Origin: Apteryx mantelli
Lineage: Eukaryota > Chordata > Aves > Apterygiformes > Apterygidae
Length of the DNA stretch: 64,000 nucleotides
Assembly: GCF_036417845.1 (NCBI RefSeq)
Contig: NC_089982.1
Location: forward strand, 61,393,684-61,457,683
Direction: 5' to 3'
Shown piece by piece: positions 1 through 14,110 of this stretch; positions within the stretch are counted from its first letter, which is position 1; the number at the start of each line of letters is the position of its first letter. A program made the translations under genes and the position numbers. The notes under the pieces are model-generated. The model was not told the DNA's origin. It saw nothing but the letters and a program-made list of their open reading frames with translations, and made no database searches.

Positions 1-3000
1 TAGACACCTATGGCTGAGTTAGTTGTCTAGACTCCTTTTACAGCAACCGGGAGAAACATTGCTTTTCTGGGGCACAGTTCACCTCACCAATGTCTGGAAT
101 AGACTAAATGAATCATATGTCAGAAGTACCTTTTTATCTCTGCTACGTTTCTGTCCGCTTGCTTTCTGAGAGAGGAGGAGGTAGGCCTGCCTGCTCATGG
201 AGAAGCAGACCCATACCCACACCTTGCAGAGAAGCTATATTGCATTTCACATCTGCAAATGGCTGGTGCCGATGGAGTTTGTGAGCATTTGCTTGCAAGA
301 CAAGGAGAGAAGAATACAGTGTGTGATCACGTTACCTTCTTTCATCTCCATTCAATTCCGTGAATGCTCTTCTCCTGACAATTCTTCTGAAGTGCCATGC
401 AAGTGGGCACATGGATCTCAAACACTTTGAAATACCAGCTGTTGGACCAGAAGCCATGCTCTAAGCTATGCTCAGAATAGTTACATTGTTCCAAAAGCAA
501 ACCCTGCTGAAACCCACTGATATGTACAATTCATATCCCAAGAGAGCCACATGTCGTCATGAGCCACCCGGTTTCTCTAGCATCTGGCCACCTGTGTGCA
601 GTACTTTGCAGCAGAGCTCCAATCCCACAGCACATGCTGCGAAGACTTTCTGCATCACTTCATCTAGATGGGAGATGATTTTTACTCTGATCACTCAACT
701 GGCAAATAAGATTGTTTGTGCAAACTGCTGCATACTTGGCAGGCTACTCCCTGGCAGTCTGCAGCAAACCTGGGCAGGATCAGTGCCAGAGCTTCAGTCT
801 CAACAGAGTGAAAAGCTCCCAAGTCACACGGAAAACTTGTTTAGGGTGAGGCTGTATCTTGGAAACCTTTTGCTTTAGCAGCTTCGAATTCAGGCCATCA
901 AACCTTAGGTTTCCCTATCAATTTTATGATGGTTGTAGTAACCGTGCAGATTCCAGAGCATGGAGGAGAAATCAGCCCTAGGTTTCAGTGTCACAAATAC
1001 TACTGCACCCTGGTTGCTACCACTTGGTGTCACTGGGTGTCACAGTTCTGCTGCTGCGCTGAATCCTTACCCCAGCTGGAGCATTCACAGATGCTCCATC
1101 CTCACAACCTGGCCCCATATCCCCAGCCCCCAGCACCTGCAAAACAGCCCACTTGGCTCTTACCTGAGGTCAAACTTCTTCCTGTGTGCTCAAAGCCAAG
1201 CTCCTGGCCCTGGGAACTCACCCCGCTCAGCCAATGGGCAGCCTCTCCATCCTGGGTGGGGAAGTGACCCTCAGCTCACGTTTGCCCTGTGCTGGGCATG
1301 CTGCAGTCCCCTCGGCCAGGGCACATGCTCCAACCCTAGGTGCCAGGGCTGGGAGAGGAGTAGGCAGCTGGGGAGGTGAGCATGTGGCAAGGTGGAGGTG
1401 TCACACCTGGGACAGTGCAGGTGTAAAGGAAATTTGCTTGTTTTATGAGATCATATTAGACTTCACCTTTAACTCTCCTTCAGGGGGCTGGGCTGCAAAA
1501 GGTCTTGACCACCTTTCCATGCTTTCCTGTCTGGGCAGAGGATGACCTAACAGGAGAGTCCATCAATTAATTCCTAGTTTGGGATGTCATGTTTGCTGCT
1601 CTGCTTCCAGGAGAAGGATCAAAATAAATTGACTTTCAAATGCCTAGATACCTTCTTGTGCTACAAACCACACAGGGTGTAACAACTTTTAAAAACAGGA
1701 GTGAGAAGTTCAGGAAAAGCTCTATTCAGTCAGCTTGTCTCTTCTGCAATTTCTTCAGTTCTCAGTAACCTTTTTCACTTTTTTACAGCCTCAGCTATTT
1801 CCTTTCACTACGCTTTAACTTCTACCGTTCTGTTTAACAGCAGCCCACCTCTCTCTCCTCCTTCCCCCTCCTGTCTTCTTTCAAGACCTTCTTTAGAGCA
1901 AACCACATCCTTATATTCATCTTATTGTTAGAGCCTCTATCAATGCTGCTGTTACAGCTCTTTACTACTTTTTGATCAAGTGGTCTAGCACAGCTCTGAA
2001 CCTAAACAGCTTTTCAGATGTTCATGTCTGCAGGTGTTCAGACTATTTCAGTAAGCCATATTTTATACATCTTTGAACCAAGTTCCCCTTAACTGCACTG
2101 TATACACCTGTAAAAATATTACACTAAATAAATGGACTCAACATTTCAGAGAAAGAAAAAAGTGGTTCTGTTTTGTGCCATTTACTGTGGGTTTTATTCT
2201 GTGTTCATTAGTGCTGAATTTGTACATTGTTGGATCATTCAGTGGTTAACTCACACTTGAGCTAACTGAGGCACAAGTACATGACTGGATGCTCTTTGCA
2301 CCACTGGCCACATTTGCACTCACCTGCACAGAACATGGAACAGTGATCACAAAGTCCAGCTGTTGCCAGCTATTACAGCTTGCATCATCCCCATCCCTCT
2401 GCTTGCCAATATTTTTCATTCCACGACACAAACCCCCTTTGCACTGTGGAAATGTTTTTTGGACATTTGCCTTAGGGGAGCTGCCTTGCTCTTTCCAAGC
2501 AGCATCTCTGTCACAGTCATTCAAGCGGTTTCGCAGCCTGATCAGCACTTGCTACATCAAGGGAGAGCTGGGGCTGGTTAACCTGGAGCCACAGTCAGGA
2601 GGAGGCACAACATGCAGACCTGCTTCTCAATGCCAGTGGCTTGCTCCATGTACAGGCTTAGCCTGAGAAAGGAAAATGGTTGTGCAAGGGTTATCCTGCA
2701 TATGTGGGAAGACCAACAGAAGAGGACTTAGGAATGAGCAAAATGGAAATCTGCTGTGCTGAGCTGTCCAGATGGGGAGCAACTAGAGAGACCCATCGCT
2801 CTCTTGACATCTGGCAGCAGGCAGCTCCTAATTCCCTTCACTGTATTGCCAGTGATTTTGAGCCTGGAAATGTGGTCACCACATCAAGAGGTGACATCTG
2901 CCATTCCTGCAGGTCTTGCCCCACACAACCTCTGGATGCAGAGGAATTCACAGGGGGTTTTGTCAATGGGACACATACTCCTACAGGCTGACTCCCTTGG

Positions 3001-6000
3001 CCAAGCTCGGTTCTTCATGGGGAAGCAGAAATATGACTGCATTGTCAAATACCATGGATGCTTTACACCTCTGTTTGGTCTGATGAGGCATGTGACATCT
3101 GTATTTTCCACTTCTCCAGCCTCACTGTTGTCACTGAACAAGTGTGGTCCTGGCACCTGATCCCCAGTACACTGAGAAAAAAGGAGTCCCTGTGCCACTC
3201 TCTCTACATGGCAATTCTACCTAGCTAGCTGCTGTTTTGAAGATCTGTTACTAGATCCCTTCAATTACTGCTATATGGCCAAAGAATGTATTTTTGTACA
3301 TAAGAATTACAGACAGAAAACTTTCGTTTTCAGACTTTAGTCTGACCCTGCCTAAGTTTGATTTTGTTTCCTGTTTGCCTGCTGTGTCCTGCACAGTATT
3401 TGTGAGATCAGAGAGGAGCAGACTTCAGTCCATCATGGTCACTGGCTGCACCAGCTGTGGCTCATTTGCTCATGCCCCCACTGGGAGTACCAAATCATGA
3501 AAAGATGGTTGTTTTATGCAAAGTCCATGACAGCTGCTTGCTGTCATGTAATGCTGTGCACACACTGGAGGCGCACAATGAATTTGTCCTTTTTTTTGCA
3601 TCTTGTTCCTGGTTGTTGTCTTATCTTGGCAAGCCTCTTTCACAAATTCTGTTGTTCCAACAGCCTTCAGTGTCTTGAAGCCCGGTCTTGCAGCCTGTTG
3701 AACCCCAGGCTCTTCTCAGAGCAGGACATGCTTTGTGGGTTTCCGTGCTGCAGACCCACTGCATGGCATTTATTCAGCATGATGTGTAGAATGGCCTAGA
3801 AGTAATGACCACACTGAAGCAGGAGCAAGCAAAGGGTGCGATAAACCAGCCAAACCAGCGATAAACTTGTATGGCCAAGAAAGGACCATGTATGAAGGTC
3901 TGTGAGCCAGCTCGGGGAAATCTAATTAAACTGCTGCACAGAAAGGGGAACTGGAGTGAAGTAACTGGCAGGAAGTCTGTCAGGACAAAGGTAATCCCCA
4001 AACTTCTGGAACCATTTTCACCATGAGTTTATACCAGAGTGAGTTTACATCAGTGCTTCACATCAGGGATTGCAACATTTATAATCCAGCATGAGGGACC
4101 CTAAATCCAGACTGACCGTCTAATGAAATCACAGGGTAACTGAACTGCACTGCTGAATACAGGAGTCTTGTTGCAAAACACACAGCCTCTGGAGAGACCC
4201 ATGCAAAGAAGCACATGGAAAATGTGATCCTGACCTAGCCGGGTATGTAATGCTGTGCAGCCTGGGCCCTAGGCACTGAAGCCAGCGCAGCAGAGCACGC
4301 AGCCTGATCTCACTGAATTTTTCTCTTAGTGTCCCCTCCACACAGTTGCCTAGTTTCCACTTCTGGGACTGGTGGCATTAGTTCAGGCATCTCTGTACTA
4401 CGCTACCCAGATACCAGATATCCCTCAAAAGCCCATCTCCTACATCTTCCATCCTTGCCAAACACAGGGATAGTATGAGTTAGATTCAGCCATGTCTTTA
4501 CACAGAAGCCCACAGTTCTGCAGACAGCACCAAGCCTGTGGCCTCTGAGATGCTCCACGGTGCCGTGTGGGCCTGTAAGTAGCACCCCAGATATTGACAC
4601 TGCCCTTGTCTTTTGTTTCAATTATGTTATAGCCTATGGCTTAATTTTCTCAATCATCTGCTGCCTTTTGAGACCTTTTTAACAAAATGGCTGATTCATT
4701 GTCTCCTTCCCTTTGGGCTTCAGAGAAAGTGTCATTCATTTTTCTGTAGTATGTATCTGCTAGGGCAACACCGGCATGTGACTGCACTTAAGAATCACCG
4801 TTGTCTGTGACCATGGTTTTCCATCAGACAAGCACAGCATCAACTTCACAAAACAGGAGCAGTTTTGGAAACCCCAGTTCCAGTCAAAGGCTTTTTCTTT
4901 CCAATTTATTTATATATCTGCAAGTCCCTGAGAGCCTGACACAGCTTTTCTTCCACAGCCTAGGGATTTAAGTGTTATATAATTATCTCTAGCATCATCA
5001 TTGCTTACATAATGAATGTAATTTCCATTCACATTCATGCTGACTGTCTGTTCATCTCCTGCTGCAACTTTGTCCATTGCTCTTATGAAGAACATCTCTG
5101 AGCTCTGAGGCTTTTTTTTTTTTATCTTCTTCCCATGCTGGGTATGTTCTCCTGGTGCTTGCAGACTGCTGTGAGATGATGTGGTCCATTGCTTTTTCTG
5201 CACTTCATTCCATATATTTGGCACATTCTTAGTTTCTGTTGTTAGTCTCAGCATACGCAACTCTGCAAGCCAATTTTGTGGAATTAAAGGCAGACTTTTT
5301 CACGCTATCCTGCCTCAGGTTTCTGTTTTCCCAAAGTTTCATTCTTCCATCGTACCAACAGCGTCAGAGCCCTACCCTGCAGCCATCTAAGTTCCTCTGC
5401 TTGGTAAATGCTCTGTTAATTCTGGGTAGTTCAGTGGTGTCCCTAAGTGATTTGTCCCAAATCCCAAAGAGAAATTAGTCTCTTTTCAGGGACCCAGTTA
5501 ACCCCTTCTGCATTAAATATTTCTTGAATTCATCTCTGTTCTCATATTCTATTTGTACTCTCTACTCAAAGCCATATCACTCATGTATTTAATAGAGAAT
5601 ACAGTGATACCTTTCCAGTTTCTGCCATACAGTTTCATGGGTAGTTAATTCCACCAGAGTCAGCTGACCCCCCACTGCAAAGATGAAGTCCATCAGAACT
5701 AGCTATTCTCAGGGGAAAAGCAACTTTCCTGCTAATCTCCTTTTGCTAGGGAAGGCTCATGGGATTTCTTTCATGTGTAAATTAGAAGTTTAATTCCGAT
5801 ATCTTCAGCAGTGGAAGTCAAAAGCATGTGTCAGCTATGAAAGAAGGAGGGGAATTTTGTGGGTAAAGATACCTTATTTTCTTTAGATGCCTCAGGATAG
5901 CCAGGGGAAAATAACAAAACCATATCCCTACACACTACAGAACAAAAAACTTGAGAATGTTCCAGAGCAAGAGCAGTGCATCGTTTTTCTTAGCAGCCAG

Positions 6001-7850
6001 ACTCCTATGAAAAGTTGTGGAAGACCTGGAGTAGAGTCAGAAACTCCTCTTCTTGAGTTAATCATCTCCTTGAGTTATGTCTCGTAATGCACAGGGAAGC
6101 TGAGACTCCATATCCATGTCTCTAGTGGTTCCTAACAGAAGAAAACCTTTCCCATCATAGTGGAACAATTTGGAGAAATACTGGTTATTTCTCCTCTGCT
6201 TTTATCATGGAAGGGTGAAATTCTAAGAGAGAAAAAGTCATATTAAGTCACCTTGTAGCTACTCTCCCCACTCTTACTAAACCTAAGTTCTCATTCAGGT
6301 TATGTTCAGTCCCTTCTGTTCACTCAGAAAGAAAACTGAAACATTTTCGAAGTGATGAAATTTCAGTGAGAGCTGCTGACTGGGAGCTAAGTCCTTGCCG
6401 TATGAATGTCCCTGCTATACAGATCAAGGTTGATCTAGCACAGAGTCCTGTCTTCAGCAGTAGCCACCACAGGGAATGTAAGAGTGTGCTCCCAAAACAG
6501 CATTTAGAGGGCAATATAGAGTGAACTTCCCTCTGTTATACCCTCCCGGCAGTCAGCAGAACTTCCTCAGGCAGAATTTGCCTTCTAAACTTGTCAGTGA
6601 TGGATCAGATGTTAGCTCAGCCCATTACCTGTGTTTACACCATTAATAAGAGCATTATGTTGATAGACGTGTTTACAATCTGTTAAAATAGTAAAGGAAT
6701 TCCTGCAGCATATATATTCTCCCTTCTCTTTCTGTTCCTTGTGCTTACCTACAGCCTATGCCTGCAATTAATTGAAACACTAAAGAGCTCTAATCCTGTC
6801 AAGTTGTACTACAAATCCATTCAAACCAAACTCCGCAGATCTAACTCATCATCAGAAACGTTTCTCAGAAGGGGAACTAGGAACCATCAGACTAAAAAAT
6901 ACATACAACTATCAAGATCTTGAGTGATAGATCTGAAAGTACTTTAAGAAAAGGTCAGTAACATCTCCCCATTTCACATACAGGGCAAGTGGAGAAGGAA
7001 CTTGCCTGGTGTCACCCAATCAGCCAGCAGCAGAGCTGGGAAACAACCGAGGTGTCTGTGCCCTAGCGTTTCATGTCTACTGTTCATCCTATTGTCTTGT
7101 CTACGTGAACCACGTAGAACAGGCACAAGGAAGATGAATCAATTTGGGTCAAAATGATCCTGAATATAACCCCTTATGGAGGGAAATTGCACCAGCAATC
7201 AAACTGAATTTGCATTTCTGAAAGTTATTTGTTTAGGCTTACATAAGGCCTGATCCAAAGCCTGGCTGAATTTAAAAGCTTTCTATTGGTCTGAACTGGC
7301 TTTGGCCAGGCTTTATGGAGTCAGTGATAAAAGACAGATTAAACAGCAAAAAGTCCTTGCCTAATCCAATGCCCTCTTCATTAGACAGTGCTGTAGCTCT
7401 GGTTTAGTAGGACAATAACTCTGTGATAGATCAGATACCAGTACAAATTCCACATACTACACAATAATCAAAAAATAAAATAAATATGTTAATGCCCAAG
7501 AGCCATCAGAAATCCCAAACCAGCTTCCTACGAAATCTTCTGACCTTTAACCCTTACTCAAATGCACGCCGTATGAACACTGCATCGTTCACAGCAGGAT
7601 GGCTCTGGTATTGGCTTTTAAGCAGCAGATCTGGTCTCATGGTGGTAAATGAAATAATAAATAAATGAAAGTGTTAATAGATAAATGACAGTGTTACATT
7701 TTATATAGAGGAAGAACATAGAGTTTTCTGCGAATGAGAAAATTCTGTAATTGCTTATGTGTTAGCAGAGGTTTGGGGGCATAAGAAATACACCTCCCTC
7801 CAGTGGTTTCTACAGAATTAATTCATCTTACAGGTTGCCGAGTCTCAGTT
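1..7850. other. Intergenic stretch, no gene recognised
   Basis: I see no supported gene here. Open frames on either strand are short (at most about 140 codons), overlap one another, and show no recognisable domain. Several begin only at non-ATG codons. The base composition is mixed to AT-rich, without a CpG island until about 7.86 kb. By the conserved order N4BP2-RHOH-CHRNA9, this is probably the spacer between the RHOH 3' end and CHRNA9 further left, which is inference. No nicotinic receptor motif was found in any frame. Confidence 0.6.
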
Positions 7851-7859
7851 TTCTTTCAC

Positions 7860-8520
7860 TGCCAGCCCTTCTCTACCCTCTCGCCTCACACAAGGAGGCG
7901 AAGCTGGGCTCAGGCGAGGATGCCGGCTCAGCCAGGGCGCTGCCTGCTGCTCTCGCAGTGGGGGTGTGGGGCCAGCCCCCCGCACAGGCAGCTGCGCCCC
8001 GAGCAGGCGCGGGGCGCGGGGCCGAGGCCACGGCTGGGGCGACCGGCCCGCAGGGCTCAGCGGCAGCTCCCCTCGCAGCCGGGCCGGACGCCCTCCTCCG
8101 GCTGCCGCAGCCCTGCCGTCAGCGGACACGCTCAGCTGGCGTTTGCACCGTTTCCCAGCGCACCGTTTCCCAGTGCGGGAGCTGCTGCGTGAGGGCTGCC
8201 GCTGGCCTGCCGGCCTCGTTGCAGCCCCGTGGCAGGCTCCGGGCCGCGGCTCGCCACCCATCCCTCGCCCCTCGTGCTGCCGGGATGGATGCCCACCAGG
8301 AGGGAGCCGTGGGAGAGGCCCTGCGGCGCTGCGGCGGCGCCCACCGCCGGCTTCTTGGAAATGCTGCACATGCGAGAAAGCGAACACCTCGCGCCGTGCA
8401 GCGGCATCAGTCGTCGTTTCCTTCCTCTTTTCCAGAGATAGAAACAACCATCAACATAGACACGCTTGTGCCCTTCTACGCCTCTGCATGAATCATACTG
8501 ACTTCTGCCCAAGGTGAGAA
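7860..8520. promoter_or_regulatory. CpG-rich island downstream of RHOH, candidate promoter or first exon
   Basis: About 0.6 kb of strongly GC- and CpG-rich DNA stands out from AT-rich flanks, densest at 7900-8350. Frames stay open on both strands (up to about 218 codons), as expected in GC-rich DNA where stop codons are rare. The long plus-strand frames start at non-ATG codons, and no protein family is recognised. A good plus-strand splice donor (AAG|GTGAGA) follows base 8513, at the island's right edge. This fits a first exon of a plus-strand non-coding transcript converging on RHOH. Unmethylated CpG islands usually mark promoters, but the transcript itself is inferred. Confidence 0.5.
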
Positions 8521-8939
8521 AAATAATGACAGAAATCCCCCCGCGTGCCTTATGTAGGTCATTTCTGAGAGACATAGGACAGACGTGTATTCATTCACTT
8601 TTTCATAACAAGGAAGGCCATGACAGTTATTATTTCATTTTCTAATAACTAATTTAAGGCTCTTTTAGCTGACATGCATAAAGCTGATAAATGCAAGGCC
8701 GAAGGCTGGTTCCCTTGCACTCAGTAAGGAGAAGGGGAGATTTTGCCCCAGCAGTTCGGGCTCCCCAGAAATGCTCTCCAGCCCGCGCTACCAGCACAAC
8801 AGCAGGTGCAGGAACCAGGCTCGGGTCATGAGTTGATGAGACGCTGATTTTAAAAATGGCACAAAAAATGCACCTGTTACTGCAAGGGTGCCTGAAGGTG
8901 ACAGAAGTGCAGCTGATGCAGGATCAGCTCCGCTTGTAG

Positions 8940-9190
8940 AGGGGCTTAACCAGGGCACTGGCCGCGATGCCCGCTGAGGAGGAGCCCCAGGGCGCCTCAC
9001 CTGCACCGTGCTCCGGCCGGCTCGGGCCAGGGCGCTTTCCCACCAGGCTGCATTGGAGCCTGGCGCCGGCACGGTCCTGCCGGTCCTCACAGCTCCCCGA
9101 GCGGCAGCACCCATGCTAGCAAGGAGCAGCTGTGTGCTTGTGCCGCAAGGAAGAGAGCGGTCCGGGGTGGAGGGAAAGGCCATCGTCACT
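8940..9190. promoter_or_regulatory. Second CpG-rich cluster with a minus-strand splice donor
   Basis: This is a shorter GC- and CpG-rich patch about 0.5 kb beyond the larger island. On the minus strand the sequence GGTGCAG|GTGAGG places a strong donor with the last exon base at 9001. A minus-strand exon could therefore run from somewhere near 9.2 kb to 9001. A minus-strand frame of about 130 codons crosses the patch but reads through the donor and matches no family I know. It could be a regulatory element or a non-coding exon. Confidence 0.35.
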
Positions 9191-9269
9191 GTAGATAAGC
9201 AGTTAAGGCAATGTAAGCATCTAAATAAGCCAAAATGTTATTTTCTCAGCGAATTTTGTTTTTAACAGC

Positions 9270-12200
9270 TGGCTGCCCAGAGTGCAACGTGAAGGATATG
9301 CAGGAGGTCAGCTACAACAGGTACACAGTGATAACTAATCACAGTTGTTTGCTTACGGCTATGAAAGAAATCTCTGAGGCATAAGATGTTTTTCCTCACA
9401 TCCAGAGATAACAGTTCATTACAGTAGCTTCAGACTATTTTCTAACAAGACTATTTTCTGTTTTCAGACTTTTTTCCAACCTAACTAACTGTGCCTATAC
9501 CTGGCACAGGGGTTTTCAGGGGTTAAACTGATTTTTAATTAACTCAAGGTGGTTAACTTGCTCACAACGGCAAGAATGGACAAGCCTTTGTGATATTCTG
9601 AAATGAAGTTTTTCTTTGTTGTATATTAACCTGAGCTCTGTGCAGGAGAGGTATTAGGAGAAGATGTTAAGAGGTATAAATTGCCCCATTCATTTGAAAC
9701 TATTTTAATGGCTGTATTCACTTGAATGGAATGGTAATACAGGAAAGGCTGAGACCTGAGAATGACTTTTTTTTTTTTACTTCATGTCTGATCCCTGCGG
9801 TGATTATGGAACCATGCATAAAAAGACTGCTTTAAATACATTTTCCGTATCGACACAAGCATTAGGTAGCATGTGTTCAAACACTCTCAGCAGTTGCAGT
9901 GTACACACAGGGTACGTTACTGGGCACCTGTGATCAAATTTTCAAAGCATCTAAAGGTACAGTTTTTTCAAAATGCTCTAAAAGGGACCTAGATAATGTT
10001 ATTTGAGAGTCCAGGTGACACAGGTAATTTTGAAAATGCTATCCTTTTCCAATATGGCCCCAGTTTTGGCCCTAACTTAAGCACATTTTTAGGCATCCTT
10101 CCTGAGTGAGGGTCCATGCTTGGGCACGTCCGAGGGGACTTTACGGCCAAACAGTGCATCCTGGGACCATTTTCTGTCTCTGGCTATGCTCCAGTTCCAC
10201 CCTGAAAGAAGGGGAGATGATCAAATGCACACTGTTCCCCTTCTGCCCTTTTTTCCCTCAGATGCTGTGAAAGGGAAACACAGGTATACGGACCAGGATG
10301 GCCTCACTGTGTGCTCCAGGAGGGCCCCTGTCAGACAGACAGGGAACCAGGGCTGAAAATGCCATGCAGGGACACTTGCCCTGCTCTCTAGAAAGAGCAA
10401 TTGCATCGGCTCCTTCCCTGTCACTGCCACCGCCAGTTATCACCTCCTGCAGAGTTCTGCCACCATACTGGGAGAAATCCCTAGCCGTGAAAGAGAGAGA
10501 GACTCTTTCATCTTGAAGTTAAGAAGGTAACCACAAAAACAGAAGCAACTGTGACACAAAACTTTGCTAAACAGAGCAACACAAGCATAAGGAGTTAAAA
10601 ATCATGCAAATATTTGCAAACTGTTAATTACAAATATCAGACAGACAAAATAGTGTTAATTATATTTATCACACTTGAATAATTTCCCACATGAAAATTC
10701 TGGGGAAAAAAAGATCAAAAATGTATTTTTATTGTTTATTCTTAGAAAAGATTTGTATTGTATGCTACAGATCAAGTAAGTATGAAAAAGCTGTGAAATC
10801 CACATTTCAAATAACAAAATGTGTTCTCATCACATTTTGCAAATTACAAAAGAAAACATTTTTTTGCTGCTGAAAGGGTAGTTCATGATCTTAATTAAAA
10901 TTGCATATCCATCCAATTTTTTATTCAACTTGCAGAATTAATTAAAAAAATGAGTAACACAGAATGATTTTTTCTGTCCAAAGGGAAAGTCAAATGATGA
11001 CAAAAACAATAGTGCTTTTTCTATCCTTATTTGAAATGTCAAATATTTTCTCTCTTTCTTTTTTTCCTTTTAAGCTGTTTTAACAGTGAGCCAAAATAGA
11101 TTTAGCAACAAAATAACAAATTGAAATGGTTTGTTTTGGAAAGGTTGAAATGGAGCATTTGGGCAAGGTTTCTTCTCTTAGCTGAAAAAATTCAACCGAA
11201 CAGACTTGAGGCTGCACGGTGTTTTATTCTCCCCAGACCTGCCATTTTTCAGAGGAAAAGAAGTTGAAACTAATTTTGCCCAGCTGTCATTTGAATCTCT
11301 TTTGAATATTAGAGGCAGATTCTTATCACAGAGCTGTACCCAAGGACCCCGTTGCCCAAGTAACGTTATCAAAACAACCCTGGTATGGTTTTGCGGGAGG
11401 CCTAGGGGGTCCGTCCCTGCCTCGCCTTGCCACCGGCACCGAGGGCCGCGCGTTTCCCCTCGGTGCGCAGCGCCGTTGCCGTTGCACAATCCCCACCCCA
11501 AGCAGCTGTTCAGCTGAGGCCATGCTGCGGACACAAAATGACATTTTAAAGTTTGTATATTCCAGACTGATAAGAGGAATCATCTTTCCACAGAAAACAT
11601 AAACAGAAGGTGGCCCAATGTCTCATATCACTCAAAAAAAAATTAATATTTCTCAAAACAACATGAACAACAATGCAATTCATGCCAACAGCATTTCTGG
11701 AAAGAGGATTAAACCTGGCATCTCAGGGCTTTGGCCAGGTCAAGACCCGAGGCGAGAGCGGGGTACTGTGGACCTGCAGACGTGTGTCCTCCCAACCCAC
11801 CTGGTGCTGGGCATCATCAAAACCACAGCGCTGAATTTGATGCTTTGTGGGACCGAGTCACTCTGTAAAACCCAGTGTTATGTCAGCTCATGCTGACAAC
11901 TCTGTGGTCCCCACTCAGACCCAAAGGGATTTTCCACTGATTTCTGTTATGTCCAGACACGTCTCTCCACATTTGCGATGCCACACTTCTTGAGCACATT
12001 AGTGTGTAGCTCAGGGAAAGCTACTTAATTACTGTTACTAAAATAACGTATTTCACAGTTTGTTCGCAACAAAATGGGCCTTTTAGCTTTGAGAGCTTGT
12101 AAATAGCAAGGCTGTGAAAATTGAACCAGTTTTATTCATATCACACCAAACCAAAATTCCCTTCATCCATTTCATATCTCCATCTGATTTGATATTAAAA

Positions 12201-14110
12201 ATCAGCCTGCTTTTACCCAGTGACCTCACACCTTGCACTGACTTTAGGACCCACAGTCAAGAGCATATTAAGACACCCCAAAATTCCCCATCCATTGTCA
12301 ACTCACATGTCTCTGAGAATCCTCTCTGCCTTCCTTCACTGCGAACAAACCTTCATTTCTTCATTTTGTAACACACCATAACAAGCCTTGTGAAACAAAT
12401 ATGCATGAAGTAGGAATTTCACTTATGCTGTAATTCTGGAACACATATTCATCTGACTTCTTTGATACAACTCTCTGCAGCCACTCTGCAGCCTTCTGGG
12501 CACCGAATGCCAGCATCCCATGGCAGATATCATGGCATAGCATCCTGGCCTAGCAGTTACTAATTCTTCAAATCATTAAAAATATCTGTATATGAACTGT
12601 TGTAAACAAAGCTTAACCCACAGAACAAAAGACCATTTAGTGGAACATGGTGGCAAAAATGTATCTCAAAAAAGTTGACTAAGCCAGGTTAAATCAGTTA
12701 GTGGGGTGGGGACCATAACAGAAATTTCTAAAAGTATAACAACAGATTTGAAGATTTACAATGTGATTATTTTGCATGTGTTCTTTAATGTTCAAACAGT
12801 AACAATAGCTACTTTTAAATTAGGGTTACAAAAAACACAACTGTCAGTGAAGAGGCATTGCAAGAGCTGAGATGTAGAAATATGTGTGTTCCAAAAGCCA
12901 AAATGTTTTTAAGTGAGGACTGCAAATACCTAGGCACTTATGTAACTATACATAAGTATCACGCAGTTCAGGTTCTTTTTCAAACATTATCAATTTTAGT
13001 GTTTCGGGGGCAAAGGGTTTGCAATCTATGCCTGAAATTTTAGAACGAGAAAGAGTGGCAGGAAAGAGAATACCACAGAAGGGCTGAGTGATGAGGGGAG
13101 CCCTTGTCTTGTGTTCTAGGGTGCAGGAGCTTGTAAGGATTTAAAGCTGGTATAAAAGTCTCACATGAGACCAATATGTATTTTATGACAAGAAGTCTCC
13201 CCTCAAATGAGGTTGATGAGCACTAAATATTCCCCAGCCTGGTAAGTGGTGGGCATTTTGTGCACAGTTGCTCTTCAAGGCAGCCATAATGCAAATACTA
13301 CCTCACAAGTCAGATCATCTCTGGGATTTATAGGAGGAGACCGATTTAATTTGTAATTGCCCTTTACAGAGAAGCTCAGAGGTAGAACAGAGCACTGAGA
13401 AGAGCACCTGATCACTTTTTCAGGAAGAAACTGTAGGTAAATCTGAGCTATAGCTTATTTGCTAAATAAGGTAACTCCTGAACTCCCACCTTGGATTTGA
13501 ATCAGGTAAGCCTTTGCATCCATTCCTGTTGAAATACATGAGTTAGGGCTCAGTCAAAACTGAGGTCATTCTCTTGGGATCCACGTGGAGAGAGACTCAT
13601 CCAACAGTTTTATGTGCCACCTCTCCTGACACTATGCTATAAACCCCTTGAAGGCCAGTTCTGAGCTAGCTAAAGGACAGGGAGAGAACAAAAATCTTGC
13701 CACACTAAGAATTCCCCCCCAGGGGATTTCTGCTGTGGGCAGCAGAAACCTTGGGATGAGACAGATTTGCAAGACCTGAGGGATGCTGCGGAGCAGAGGG
13801 TTTTGCACAGATAACATGAAGAGAAGGGGGACACTGCAAATCACAAGGAATTTATGACATGGTGTGCTGAACCCACATCCATCTTCCAGCAGAGCTCTCT
13901 TACACATGTGGAGTTCCCACCTCCTTAAACTGGCTTTCTCTGCAGGAGAGTAACTCCCAAGTACCTCAGGATTTGACTCTCATATTTGCCAGGCTCCCCA
14001 GGATGCAAAGCCTGTTTCACTCTTTGTTTCATACAATCCAGGTAATTACGCTCAGTACACAAACTCCCAAAAAAGTTATTCAGCCATTCTAAATAGGTGC
14101 ATACAACATT
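9270..14110. other. Intergenic stretch, no gene recognised
   Basis: This is mostly AT-rich sequence with poly-A and poly-T tracts (for example 9769-9778) and no supported coding region. One small CpG-rich patch lies at about 11390-11490. The short frames crossing that patch on both strands are uninformative. No RNA gene or repeat family was recognised. The right end abuts the probable RHOH polyadenylation site. Confidence 0.55.

Noticed and set aside
7835-8517. Long plus-strand open frames (up to about 218 codons) in the first CpG island
   Set aside because: They begin at TTG or GTG, overlap similar frames on the other strand, and have no domain. GC-rich DNA produces such frames by chance.
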